Of a stretch of DNA of 64,000 nt, positions 53,042 through 62,364 are shown piece by piece. The notes under the pieces were generated by a model. It searched no databases, was not told the DNA's origin, and worked only from the letters and a program-made list of their open reading frames with translations. The position numbers and the translations under genes were made by a program. Origin of the DNA: Bacteroidales bacterium UBA5507 (lineage in GTDB: Bacteria; Bacteroidota; Bacteroidia; Bacteroidales; Lentimicrobiaceae); NCBI GenBank assembly GCA_002426195.1, contig DIOT01000005.1, positions 96,164 to 160,163 on the forward strand, in the 5' to 3' direction. The stretch's first letter is position 1. Each line of letters starts with the position of its first letter.

Positions 53042-53298
53042 TCCAAGGCAGGCAACTCCGGCAATCTTTTAAGATTTCGTTTGAACCTGAACATATTAAA
53101 AGGTTCGGCGAATCTCATTAACTTAAATAGCTCTATTTCTAAAGCTCTTGAAATAAGCATTCTCGCTTCTTCATCAGTGAATGCTTCTGTTTCAGTTAAT
53201 CGGTAATAGGCTTGTGTGATCTCGGGGGGTTGATTACTTTCAAGCTTTCGTTCGATAATCTGTGACAGTATATACTTAAGTGTTTCCCTGTTTTTCAT
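53038..53298 (-). CDS. Small conserved-looking cytosolic protein
   Basis: 86 residues, mostly helical and charged, no signal peptide (NRETLKYILSQIIERKLESN, TETEAFTDEEARMLISRALE). I do not recognise it. A DEEAR-type helix and codon use similar to its neighbours argue for a real gene; it is convergent with the LiaF-like gene and divergent from the helicase gene 159 bases away. Confidence 0.6.
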   Translation of the reverse strand: MKNRETLKYILSQIIERKLESNQPPEITQAYYRLTETEAFTDEEARMLISRALEIELFKLMRFAEPFNMFRFKRNLKRLPELPALD

Positions 53299-53457
53299 AT
53301 CTTCTCTACAGTATCGTTAATAGCTATTTCATCAAAAAGTAACTAGTGCGATTAAAAAAGTGAGGCTATGTTAATAAGTAGTACAGACCGGGAATGAGTT
53401 CTACAGAGTGCGTAAAGTTAAAATGCATAATTTTGCAGCAGAATAACATTCTCACCT

Positions 53458-55737
53458 GTGACTGAAATACTTGAACAACTTAATGACGCTCAACGACATG
53501 CGGTTACCTGTACCGATGGACCGGTAATGGTAATAGCTGGTGCCGGCTCGGGGAAAACCAGGGTACTCACATACCGTATAGCTGTTATGCTCCGCAACGG
53601 AATTGATCCGTTTAATATTCTTGCGCTCACTTTTACCAACAAAGCTGCGCGGGAAATGAAGGAAAGAATTACGCAACTTGTTGGTTCCTCAGATGCCAGG
53701 AATGTATGGATGGGAACATTCCATTCTATTTTTGCCAGAATTCTCAGGGTGGAAGGGCATTTGCTGGGATATCCTTCAAATTTCACAATTTATGATACTG
53801 ATGACTCGAAAAATGTAATCAAGTCAATAATAAAAGAGCTGAATCTTGATCCAAAGCAGTATACTCCAGGAATTGTATATAATAGAATTTCTTCTGCTAA
53901 ATCGAATCTGACTTCTGCAGAAGAGTATAACCATACAGCAGAGATTGTTGCAGATGATAATAGAGCCCAAAAGCCCATGATTGGTGAAATCTACACCAAT
54001 TATGAAATCCGGTGTTTCAAAGCCGGAGCAATGGACTTCGATGACTTACTCTTTAAAATGAATGTTCTGCTGCACAATTTCCCCGAGATTCTCTATAAAT
54101 ACCAGAATAAATTTAAATACATTCTGGTAGATGAGTATCAGGATACAAATCATGCTCAGTACTTAATTATTAAGCAACTTGCTGCACGGCATGAAAATAT
54201 CTGTGTAGTTGGTGATGATGCTCAGAGCATTTATTCATTCAGGGGTGCCAACATACAGAATATACTTAACTTCAAGAATGATTATCCTGATCTGAAGACA
54301 TTTAAACTTGAACAGAATTACCGCTCAACACAAACAATTGTTAATGCCGCTAACAGTCTGATTGCCCGTAATAAAGATCAGATATTCAAACAAGTATGGA
54401 CTGAAAATGAACCGGGGCATCCTATTCAGGTTCTAAAGGCAGCTTCTGAAATCGAGGAAGGGCAAAAGGTAGCTAACAGCATCTTCGAAATAAAGATGAA
54501 TCAACAGCAACCTAATAGTTCATTTGCAGTCTTATACAGAACAAATGCACAATCAAGGGCTATTGAAGAAGCTTTAAGGAAACTAAATATACCCTATAGA
54601 ATTTATGGAGGTGTTTCATTCTATAAAAGAGCTGAAATCAAAGATTTACTGGCATATTTCAGACTTGTGGTAAATCCACTCGATGATGAAGCTTTCAAAA
54701 GAATTGTTAACTACCCTGCACGCGGAATTGGAAAAACAACACTTGAAAAAATAGAACTCGCTGCAGTACAGACTAAATTGAGCAACATGCAGATTGCTCT
54801 GGAACCTGCAAGATATATTTCCGGTTTACCATCGGGTACAGTTGCTAAATTAGAACAGTTTGCAACGATGATTCAAGGTCTTCATTATCAGCTCCAAAAG
54901 CTGGATGCATATGAACTTGCTCAGAAAATTTCAGTAAGCTCAGGGTTGATGATGGAATTGATGTCGGACAAGTCAGAAGAAGGATTATCTAAATTTCAGA
55001 ATAGTGAGGAGCTTATAAATGCAATAAAAGAATTCACAGAAAGAGAAGAGATAGATATTCCGATTGATAGTGATACAGAAGGCAGTAAAAGATCGCTCGA
55101 CGTTTTTATGCAGGACATAGCTCTGATGACTGACGCAGATGATGACAAAGACGGGAATAATAATAAGGTAGTCCTGATGACCATTCATGCCGCGAAAGGT
55201 CTGGAATTCCCATTTGTATACATTGTAGGTTTAGAAGAGAATCTTTTCCCTTCTAATATGTCACTCACAACACGAGCAGAAATAGAAGAAGAAAGAAGGT
55301 TGTTTTATGTTGCACTCACTCGGGCAGAGAAGAAAGTTGTACTCTCATATGCCGAAACACGATACAGATGGGGCAATCTTACAGCTAATGAACCAAGCCG
55401 GTTTCTTGTAGAAATAGATGAACAATATCTCGAAAAAAGTCTCAGGAGAGTTCCTTCAGAAAAACCGGGTAGTTCACCTGTAATGAAGCAGATGCCTGCA
55501 TATATGAAGAAGCCGCTTAATACACCTGCAACATCCGAAAGCAGCATGTTTCCGCCTAATTACGTCACACCGGTCGATGAAATCCAACCGGGAGTATCGG
55601 TGATTCATGAACGTTTTGGTAAAGGTAAAGTGCTTTCAATTGAAGGATCAGGACCTAATACCAAGGCCACTGTCTTTTTTGCGCAGGTGGGACAGAAACA
55701 ACTGTTGCTCAAATTTGCCAAATTAAAAGTTGTTTAG
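53458..55737 (+). CDS. UvrD/PcrA-type DNA helicase
   Basis: 759 residues from a GTG start at 53458, fixed by the conserved start (TEILEQLNDAQRHAVTC). Superfamily 1A helicase motifs: I AGAGSGKTRVL, II VDEYQDTN, III VGDDAQSIYSFRGA, IV YRTNAQSRAIEEALR, V MTIHAAKGLEFPFV, VI RRLFYVALTRAEK. The C-terminal ~60 residues form a Tudor-like domain (VIHERFGKGKVLSIEG) known in PcrA to contact RNA polymerase. It acts in nucleotide excision repair and in removing proteins from DNA. Confidence 0.95.
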   Translation: MTEILEQLNDAQRHAVTCTDGPVMVIAGAGSGKTRVLTYRIAVMLRNGIDPFNILALTFTNKAAREMKERITQLVGSSDARNVWMGTFHSIFARILRVEGHLLGYPSNFTIYDTDDSKNVIKSIIKELNLDPKQYTPGIVYNRISSAKSNLTSAEEYNHTAEIVADDNRAQKPMIGEIYTNYEIRCFKAGAMDFDDLLFKMNVLLHNFPEILYKYQNKFKYILVDEYQDTNHAQYLIIKQLAARHENICVVGDDAQSIYSFRGANIQNILNFKNDYPDLKTFKLEQNYRSTQTIVNAANSLIARNKDQIFKQVWTENEPGHPIQVLKAASEIEEGQKVANSIFEIKMNQQQPNSSFAVLYRTNAQSRAIEEALRKLNIPYRIYGGVSFYKRAEIKDLLAYFRLVVNPLDDEAFKRIVNYPARGIGKTTLEKIELAAVQTKLSNMQIALEPARYISGLPSGTVAKLEQFATMIQGLHYQLQKLDAYELAQKISVSSGLMMELMSDKSEEGLSKFQNSEELINAIKEFTEREEIDIPIDSDTEGSKRSLDVFMQDIALMTDADDDKDGNNNKVVLMTIHAAKGLEFPFVYIVGLEENLFPSNMSLTTRAEIEEERRLFYVALTRAEKKVVLSYAETRYRWGNLTANEPSRFLVEIDEQYLEKSLRRVPSEKPGSSPVMKQMPAYMKKPLNTPATSESSMFPPNYVTPVDEIQPGVSVIHERFGKGKVLSIEGSGPNTKATVFFAQVGQKQLLLKFAKLKVV

Positions 55738-55762
55738 GAAGCACTCCATAATTTATTTGTTG

Positions 55763-55796
55763 GTTGAACTTTATTTAATTTTTAGCATTATATTTG
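55763..55796 (+). promoter_or_regulatory. Promoter of the DUF4290 gene
   Basis: GTTG (55763-55766), 22 bases, then TATATTTG (55789-55796), a full match to TAnnTTTG. It leaves an unusually long ~130-base leader before the ATG at 55934, in which I see no clear fold. Confidence 0.4.
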
Positions 55797-55933
55797 CAGT
55801 GTCTGTTTTGAATTATCTCCCTGCAGATTGAATTATCCTCATTTACTATAGTTTAACGCCAGTAAATAACTGAACCACACTGCTTAAACCAAAAAACAAA
55901 ATAGGGGCTAAAAAGCCTGATTAAAATTAATTT

Positions 55934-56599
55934 ATGGATTATAACAGCACGCGCGAAAAACTCATTATTCCCGAGTATGGTCGCAATGTACAAAAAATGG
56001 TTGCTTATGTAATGACGATTGAAGATCGTGAAAAAAGGACCAATCTTTGTAAAGCACTGGTAAATATTATGGCTCAGATACATCCTGAGCAAAGAGACAC
56101 AGCCGATTACAGGCATAAATTGTGGGATCACCTCTATATAATTTCCGGATTTCAACTTGATGTTGATGGCCCATTTCCCGCTCCTTCACCGGAAGAAAGA
56201 CTAGGTAGTCTGGGAAGGATTCCATATCCTCAGGAGAACATTAAATTCCGCCCTTACGGTAAGAATATAGCCAAAATAATAGAGAAGGCAACCACATTTG
56301 AAGAAGGTCCTGAAAAAGATGCACTTGTCAAAAATATAGCCAACCACCTAAAGAAATCTTACCTTAACTGGAATCGTGACTCAGTAAATGATGAACTGAT
56401 TACAAACCACCTGATTGAACTCTCCGGTGGAAAACTAAAATTAAGTGATGACCTTCGTTTAGCCCACACTAATGAGCTTTTATCACGTAATGGCGGGCAA
56501 CCTGGGAATTCTTCACAGGGTCAGAACCGGAAAAAGAAATTCATTCCCAGAGATAAGAATAGCAATTTCCGTGACATGCGTAATCGTAAAAAGAGTTAA
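55934..56599 (+). CDS. DUF4290 family protein
   Basis: 221 residues, no signal peptide. The sequence (LIIPEYGRNVQKMVAYVMTI, NIMAQIHPEQRDTADYRHKL, NIKFRPYGKNIAKIIEKAT) matches the Bacteroidetes-specific DUF4290 family that regularly stands upstream of murA. Two similar helical units (YGRNVQKM and YGKNIAKI) suggest an internal duplication. The last ~35 residues are a basic, disordered tail (QNRKKKFIPRDKNSNFRDMR) that could bind nucleic acid. Function unknown. Confidence 0.88.
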   Translation: MDYNSTREKLIIPEYGRNVQKMVAYVMTIEDREKRTNLCKALVNIMAQIHPEQRDTADYRHKLWDHLYIISGFQLDVDGPFPAPSPEERLGSLGRIPYPQENIKFRPYGKNIAKIIEKATTFEEGPEKDALVKNIANHLKKSYLNWNRDSVNDELITNHLIELSGGKLKLSDDLRLAHTNELLSRNGGQPGNSSQGQNRKKKFIPRDKNSNFRDMRNRKKS

Positions 56600-56636
56600 C
56601 TTGCTCCCTTAAATTAAAGCATTAAAAAGCTGATTT

Positions 56637-57944
56637 ATGGGTTCATTTATAATTGATGGGAGTTGCAAGCTCTCAGGCGAGATCATTCCACAGGGTGCTA
56701 AAAATGAAGCATTACAAATCCTTTGCGCAGTATTGCTTACCTCCGAAACCGTAACAATTAACAACATTCCTGAAATTCTTGATGTCAACAAATTGATTGA
56801 GTTGTTGGCCGATATGGGTATTAAGGTAAACAGGAAAGGGCCGGGCAGCTATACGTTTAAAGCTGAAGAGGTAAATCTTGAGTACTTAAAATCCTCACAA
56901 TTCAGAAAAAAAGGAGGAAGTCTCCGCGGATCTGTTATGCTAATTGGACCAATGCTGGGAAGATTTGGTAAAGCTTATATGCCTCAACCCGGAGGTGATA
57001 AAATTGGTCGACGTCGTCTCGATACGCATATATTTGGTTTACAGAAACTTGGAGCTCAATTTGATTTTGAAAATGTTAACACTTTTTATAGTGTTACTGC
57101 TAAGGAATTAAAAGGTTGTTATATGCTTCTTGATGAAGCCTCTGTAACTGGTACTGCCAATATACTAATGGCTGCCGTTCTTGCAAAAGGCAAAACTACC
57201 ATATTTAATGCTGCTTGCGAGCCCTACCTTGTACAGCTTTGTAAAATGCTTAACAGAATGGGAGCAAGAATTTCTGGTGTTGGATCAAATTTATTAACTA
57301 TAGAGGGTGTTGACAGCCTTAAAGGTACTGAGCACACTATGTTGCCTGATATGATTGAAATTGGTAGTTTTATCGGAATGGCTGCCATGACTCAATCAAA
57401 CCTGGTGATAAAAAATGTTCATTATCAAGAGCTCGGAATCATTCCGGATGTGTTTAAACGACTAGGTATCAAATTACAGCTCAGGGATGATGATATAGTT
57501 ATAACCGGACAGGATTGCTATGAAGTAGAAACATTCATGGATGGTTCAATAATGACGATTTCCGATGCTCCATGGCCGGGTTTTACTCCTGACCTTGTAA
57601 GTATTGCACTCGTTGTCGCGACACAGGCAAAGGGCAGCGTTCTTATTCATCAAAAAATGTTCGAAAGTCGTTTGTTTTTTGTCGATAAACTTATTGAAAT
57701 GGGAGCTCAGATAATCCTGTGCGATCCACACCGTGCTACTGTTATCGGTTTAAACCGGCAAATAAGTTTAAGGGGAATTACAATGGCTTCTCCTGATATA
57801 CGAGCCGGTGTTGCTCTTCTTATCGCAGCTTTATCAGCTAAAGGTAAAAGCAGAATCGACAATATTGAACAAATTGACCGAGGTTATCAGAATATTGATA
57901 CACGATTAAATGCATTGGGTGCCTCTATTGAGAGGACTAATTAA
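56637..57944 (+). CDS. murA: UDP-GlcNAc 1-carboxyvinyltransferase, Cys-to-Asp form
   Basis: First committed step of peptidoglycan synthesis: adds enolpyruvate to UDP-GlcNAc in the cytosol. 435 residues with the two inverse alpha/beta domains; N-terminal IIPQGAKNEALQILCAVLLT (KN substrate motif), C-terminal PDIRAGVALLIAALSAKGKS. In the active-site loop PGGDKIGRRRLDTH the usual Cys115 is Asp121. Enzymes with Asp here stay active but cannot be alkylated by fosfomycin. It follows the DUF4290 gene by 37 bases. Confidence 0.95.
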   Translation: MGSFIIDGSCKLSGEIIPQGAKNEALQILCAVLLTSETVTINNIPEILDVNKLIELLADMGIKVNRKGPGSYTFKAEEVNLEYLKSSQFRKKGGSLRGSVMLIGPMLGRFGKAYMPQPGGDKIGRRRLDTHIFGLQKLGAQFDFENVNTFYSVTAKELKGCYMLLDEASVTGTANILMAAVLAKGKTTIFNAACEPYLVQLCKMLNRMGARISGVGSNLLTIEGVDSLKGTEHTMLPDMIEIGSFIGMAAMTQSNLVIKNVHYQELGIIPDVFKRLGIKLQLRDDDIVITGQDCYEVETFMDGSIMTISDAPWPGFTPDLVSIALVVATQAKGSVLIHQKMFESRLFFVDKLIEMGAQIILCDPHRATVIGLNRQISLRGITMASPDIRAGVALLIAALSAKGKSRIDNIEQIDRGYQNIDTRLNALGASIERTN

Positions 57945-57946
57945 AT

Positions 57947-58000
57947 CACCGGCATATATCATTTACCGGTAAAACTGACAATTTGTCGGTAATTATGCAA
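57947..58000 (+). promoter_or_regulatory. Cluster of small dyads between murA and grpE
   Basis: A 12-base palindrome TTTACCGGTAAA (57962-57973) can also pair its CCGGT with the ACCGG at 57948-57952; next to it ACTGACA-ATT-TGTCGGT forms a second stem. They may end murA transcription or bind a regulator of the grpE-dnaJ pair. No CIRCE-type heat-shock element is seen. Confidence 0.35.
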
Positions 58001-58080
58001 TGGCAGATTATTTGTATAAAGTATTGTTGTAAATTGAAATAACCCATTTTATTTAAGATGGGACTAATATTTATTCTATA

Positions 58081-58665
58081 ATGAAACAGCGTAAAAAGCA
58101 AGAAACCGATATGGAGCAGAACGACAATGTAAATAAGTCGGAAGTCACTAACAAAGAAATCAATGAGGCAGAAGAGAATAAAAGCGTGGCAGCTGAAAGT
58201 GAAACTGATTTAAACACTGAACTGGTTTCATTGCAAAAGAAACTGGATGAAGCAAACGATAAGTATCTACGCTTGTATTCTGAGTTTGATAACTTTAGAA
58301 AAAGGGCTTTAAAAGAACGCATTGAATTGAGCAAAACGGCTTCCGAGCAGGTAATTATTGACCTGCTAACGATACTTGATGATTTTGAACGAGCAATCGT
58401 TTCATTTGGAAATGTTGAGGCAGTTGAACCCGTGAAGGAAGGTACCGTATTAATTTATAATAAGTTCAGGAATAACCTTGTGCAAAAAGGATTGAGTGAG
58501 ATTGAGGCAATGGGAAGTGCGTTCGACACCGACTTCCATGAAGCGGTTGCTAATGTACCTGCGCCATCGGAAGAAAACAAGGGTAAAGTGATAGATGTTG
58601 CTCAAAAAGGATACACTTTAAATGGTAAAGTCATTAGATTTGCCAAAGTTGTAGTAGGTAATTAA
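58081..58665 (+). CDS. grpE: Nucleotide exchange factor GrpE
   Basis: 194 residues. Acidic, charged N-terminus (~55 residues), long coiled helix (LVSLQKKLDEANDKYLRLYS, EFDNFRKRALKERIELSKTA) and beta-domain (GSAFDTDFHEAVANVPAPSE, YTLNGKVIRFAKVVV). It releases ADP from DnaK. A second in-frame ATG at 58111 is a possible start. It stands 31-46 bases before dnaJ. Confidence 0.95.
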   Translation: MKQRKKQETDMEQNDNVNKSEVTNKEINEAEENKSVAAESETDLNTELVSLQKKLDEANDKYLRLYSEFDNFRKRALKERIELSKTASEQVIIDLLTILDDFERAIVSFGNVEAVEPVKEGTVLIYNKFRNNLVQKGLSEIEAMGSAFDTDFHEAVANVPAPSEENKGKVIDVAQKGYTLNGKVIRFAKVVVGN

Positions 58666-58711
58666 TGTGACAGATTAGCGGTCACTCTTAACAATCATGA
58701 GAACAGACACT

Positions 58712-59863
58712 GTGGCTAAAAGAGATTATTACGAAATATTGGAAGTTGACAGGAATGCAAGTGAAGCCGACATAAAGAAAGCATACAGGAAGAAGGCTAT
58801 ACAGTTCCATCCTGATAAAAATCCAGGCAACAAGGACGCCGAAGAGAAGTTTAAAGAAGCTGCTGAAGCATATGAAGTGCTGAGCAATTCTGAGAAGAGA
58901 TCCAGATACGACCAATTCGGTCACGAAGGCGTAAGAGGTGGTCCGGGCGCCGGTGGATTTGGAGGTGGCATGAGTATGGATGATATCTTCAGTCAGTTTG
59001 GCGATATCTTCGGAAGTGCATTTGGGGGTGGATTTAGCGGATTCAGCTCAGGTGGCTCGCGCCGTAGAGTAAATAAAGGCACCGACCTTAGGGTAAAAGT
59101 GAAATTGTCGCTGAAAGACATAGCTAATGGAACCGAAAAGAAGCTTAAGGTAAATAAGCTCACTTCGTGCAAAACATGTAATGGACTTGGTGCAGCTGAC
59201 AGTTCATCCTTCAACACCTGTCAACATTGTCATGGAACTGGTCAGATAACACGAGTTACCAGCACCTTTCTCGGACAGATGCAAACATCTTCAACCTGTC
59301 CGTATTGTAATGGAGAGGGTCGTACAATTTCAAGAAAATGCGAAACTTGTGGCGGAAGTGGAACTGTTAAGGAGGAGGAAGTAATTAGTATAAATATTCC
59401 GGCAGGAGTTACTGATGGAATTCAGCTTTCAGTTGGTGGAAAAGGAAATGCTGCTCCACGTGGCGGGGTTTCGGGTAATCTTATTGTTCAGATTGAAGAG
59501 ATTCCTGATCCTGAACTTGTGCGGGATGGAACCAATATTCTATATGAGCATTATATAAGCTTCCCTGACGCCGCTTTGGGAACTTCAATTGAAGTACCTA
59601 CAATTGAAGGTAGGGCAAGAATAAAAATAGAACCCGGCACTCAGAGTGGAAAGGTACTGCGTCTTAAAGGAAAGGGCATTCCATCACTCAACGGTTATGA
59701 GAGAGGAGATCAATTGATTAATGTCAATGTTTGGACTCCTAAAAACCTTTCACGGCAGGAAGAGGAGTTGCTTGAAAAGTTAAAAAGTTCAGAAAATTTC
59801 AAACCAAATCCAACAAGTAAAGACAGGTCATTTTTCGACAGGATGAAGGAATACTTTCAATAG
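58712..59863 (+). CDS. dnaJ: Chaperone protein DnaJ
   Basis: 383 residues from GTG at 58712 (AKRDYYEILEV follows, the usual DnaJ start); an in-frame ATG at 58697 would add five residues and cannot be excluded. J-domain with HPD in QFHPDKNPGNKD, Gly/Phe-rich region (~70-125), four zinc repeats CKTCNGLG, CQHCHGTG, CPYCNGEG, CETCGGSG, then the substrate-binding domains. It delivers clients to DnaK and stimulates its ATPase; dnaK itself is not in the window. Confidence 0.96.
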   Translation: MAKRDYYEILEVDRNASEADIKKAYRKKAIQFHPDKNPGNKDAEEKFKEAAEAYEVLSNSEKRSRYDQFGHEGVRGGPGAGGFGGGMSMDDIFSQFGDIFGSAFGGGFSGFSSGGSRRRVNKGTDLRVKVKLSLKDIANGTEKKLKVNKLTSCKTCNGLGAADSSSFNTCQHCHGTGQITRVTSTFLGQMQTSSTCPYCNGEGRTISRKCETCGGSGTVKEEEVISINIPAGVTDGIQLSVGGKGNAAPRGGVSGNLIVQIEEIPDPELVRDGTNILYEHYISFPDAALGTSIEVPTIEGRARIKIEPGTQSGKVLRLKGKGIPSLNGYERGDQLINVNVWTPKNLSRQEEELLEKLKSSENFKPNPTSKDRSFFDRMKEYFQ

Positions 59864-59900
59864 GATGAACAAACAATTCATATTCACTATATAATAAAGA

Positions 59901-59936
59901 AAGGGGTAGGTATGTTAAATACTATACCCCTTAATT
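59901..59936 (+). terminator. Terminator after dnaJ
   Basis: AAGGGGTA (59901-59908) pairs with TACCCCTT (59925-59932), with an inner GTAT/ATAC pairing, followed by AATTTT. It separates the chaperone pair from the ABC transporter genes. Confidence 0.75.
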
Positions 59937-59956
59937 TTACCCACAATTCCTAAATT

Positions 59957-60907
59957 ATGATAATATTTTCGGCAAGGAATGTTACAAAACGGTACGCCAA
60001 CCATGTGGCACTGGATAAAGTAAGTATTGACATTCCGAGACAAAGCATCTTCGGTTTGCTTGGCCCTAATGGTGCTGGAAAAACCTCGTTAATCAGAATA
60101 ATTAATCAGATAACTGGACCGGATGAAGGTGAATTATACTTCAACAATCAAAGGCTAACACCAAGACATATTGAGCAAATTGGATATCTGCCCGAAGAGA
60201 GAGGTTTATACAAAAAAATGAAAGTCGGTGAACAGGCTCTCTATTTGGCACAGCTAAAAGGTGTTCACAAACATGACGCTTTACGTAAACTGAAAATCCT
60301 ATTCGAGAAATTTGAAATACAGGGCTGGTGGAACAGGAAAGTTGAAGAACTTTCTAAAGGAATGCAACAGAAAGTGCAGTTTATTGTGACAATCATACAT
60401 GAACCTGATCTGCTAATATTTGATGAACCATTCAGCGGATTTGACCCAATAAATGTAAATCTGTTAAAAGAAGAGATACTTGAACTTCAAAAAAATGGAA
60501 GTACTGTAATATTTTCCACACATAACATGGCATCAGTTGAAGAATTATGCGACAATATTGCATTAATCAACAACTCACGAAAAATACTTGATGGAAGTGT
60601 TAAGGATATCAAGAATCAATATAAGACAAACACTTATGCAGTACTGCACGAAGGGACAAATGGATCAGTATTGCCATGGTTACCATTTGGTGCAACACTG
60701 GTAAGTAATGAAGAAGCAGACCACGGCTATCAGAGCATAGTAAGGCTTCAGGCAGGATCAAATCCCAACGAATTAATATCCGCACTGCTACCCCATGTTA
60801 CTATATATGGACTAAATGAGATTGTTCCTACAATGAATGATATCTTTATTCAGACAGTTAAAGGAGCCGCCATGGGTGCAGAAATAAATACCACTAATGC
60901 AAACTAA
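59957..60907 (+). CDS. ABC-2 type transporter ATPase, NatA-like
   Basis: 316 residues. Walker A GPNGAGKTSLIR, signature LSKGMQQKVQF (variant of LSGGQ), Walker B LLIFDEPFSGFDP and switch His in FSTHNMASVEE. After ~215 residues follows a ~100-residue C-terminal DUF4162-like domain. It drives the export permease encoded 11 bases downstream. Substrate unknown; family members export sodium or lipids and antibiotics. Confidence 0.92.
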   Translation: MIIFSARNVTKRYANHVALDKVSIDIPRQSIFGLLGPNGAGKTSLIRIINQITGPDEGELYFNNQRLTPRHIEQIGYLPEERGLYKKMKVGEQALYLAQLKGVHKHDALRKLKILFEKFEIQGWWNRKVEELSKGMQQKVQFIVTIIHEPDLLIFDEPFSGFDPINVNLLKEEILELQKNGSTVIFSTHNMASVEELCDNIALINNSRKILDGSVKDIKNQYKTNTYAVLHEGTNGSVLPWLPFGATLVSNEEADHGYQSIVRLQAGSNPNELISALLPHVTIYGLNEIVPTMNDIFIQTVKGAAMGAEINTTNAN

Positions 60908-60918
60908 ACACTGATGCC

Positions 60919-62328
60919 ATGAACAAAGTCTTACTGGTTATAAAGAGAGAATACCTATCCAGAGTGCAAAAGAAGTCATTTATTGTAATGACAATTCTTG
61001 GCCCAATTCTTATGGCTGCGTTATTTATTGTACCTGTTGTACTTGCACAGATGTCTGACGAAACAAAGAAAGTTCTTGTACTTGATGAAACAGGATGGTT
61101 TGAAGGAAAGTTTGAGAATTCCGATATTTTTGAATTTACGCAATTAAACACTGACATAGAGGCTGCAAAGATTAGCTTAGGCGAACTTGACGGCTATGCC
61201 CTGGTCTATATTCCCAAACCGGCTGTATCTGTACCCTCATCAGCAATTGTGTACAGCAAACGGCAAGTAAGTATCGACCTCAAAAGTTATGTAAATAATG
61301 TGATGACAAAAGAGGTTGAACGTCAAAAGTTAAGTGCCGAAATATACAAAGAGATAAATAAGAATAATCCCGAAGCTCTTGCTATACATGCTGATTCAGT
61401 CACCCCTGAAAGCATAAGGAGCAATGAAATCTTTAAAAATATCAAAACTGAAATCCAAATTACTTCAATACAGATAAAAGAAGAAGGAAAAGAGCAAAAA
61501 AGCTATGCAGAAGCAAGTATGGGTATAGGCATGTTTGCCGGTGTCCTGATTTATTTCTTTATTTTCCTCTTTGGTGCTCAGGTGATGAGAGGGGTAATTG
61601 AAGAAAAAGTTAGCAGGATTGTTGAGGTTATCGTTTCATCTGTTAAACCTTTCCAGTTGATGATGGGAAAAATAGTCGGAGTGGCACTTGTCGGTTTGAC
61701 TCAGTTTCTGTTGTGGGTGGTTTTAACATTGTTAATAGTAACTGTATTCCAGGCTGCGATGCCCGAAGCATTTAACCAAAAACAAAATACTGAGGTATTC
61801 AAAGGCGATACCATGTTGCCCGAAGGTGTCAGTGCTGATCAAATACCTGAGGAGGAAGCACCAGCCGGAACTTTATCAATAGTTACAGAAGCATTGGGAA
61901 CGATAAATTACGGGGTAATGATTTTTTCATTCCTGTTTTATTTCATCGGGGGCTACCTGCTTTATGGAGCTATGTTTGCAGCCATTGGTGCTGCCGTTGA
62001 TAATGAGACAGACACACAGCAGTTTATGATGCCTATAACTGTTCCTTTAATTCTGGCAATAGTTATGGCTCAATTTATACTACGTAATCCGGATGGGCCA
62101 ATATCATTCTGGTTTTCAATGATTCCATTTACATCACCGATCATTATGATGATAAGAATTCCATTTGGAGTTCCTTATTGGGAATTAGCCCTTTCGATGG
62201 CAATTTTAACTGTTTCTTTTGTAATAGCCGTATGGATGGCCGGTCGTATTTACAGGACGGGAATCCTTATGTATGGCAAGAAAGTAACATATGGTGAGTT
62301 ATGGAAGTGGCTTTTTTATAAAGGATGA
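60919..62328 (+). CDS. ABC-2 type transporter permease, NatB-like
   Basis: 469 residues. One N-terminal transmembrane helix (~22-42, TILGPILMAALFIVPVVLAQ), a ~165-residue extracytoplasmic domain, then five to six helices with the ABC-2 motif GVIEEKVSRIVEVIVSSVKP typical of NatB/CcmB-like exporters. It pairs with the ATPase just upstream. Substrate unknown. Confidence 0.9.
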   Translation: MNKVLLVIKREYLSRVQKKSFIVMTILGPILMAALFIVPVVLAQMSDETKKVLVLDETGWFEGKFENSDIFEFTQLNTDIEAAKISLGELDGYALVYIPKPAVSVPSSAIVYSKRQVSIDLKSYVNNVMTKEVERQKLSAEIYKEINKNNPEALAIHADSVTPESIRSNEIFKNIKTEIQITSIQIKEEGKEQKSYAEASMGIGMFAGVLIYFFIFLFGAQVMRGVIEEKVSRIVEVIVSSVKPFQLMMGKIVGVALVGLTQFLLWVVLTLLIVTVFQAAMPEAFNQKQNTEVFKGDTMLPEGVSADQIPEEEAPAGTLSIVTEALGTINYGVMIFSFLFYFIGGYLLYGAMFAAIGAAVDNETDTQQFMMPITVPLILAIVMAQFILRNPDGPISFWFSMIPFTSPIIMMIRIPFGVPYWELALSMAILTVSFVIAVWMAGRIYRTGILMYGKKVTYGELWKWLFYKG

Positions 62329-62364
62329 TATATATTTGATTGATAGATTTAACGATTCCATATC

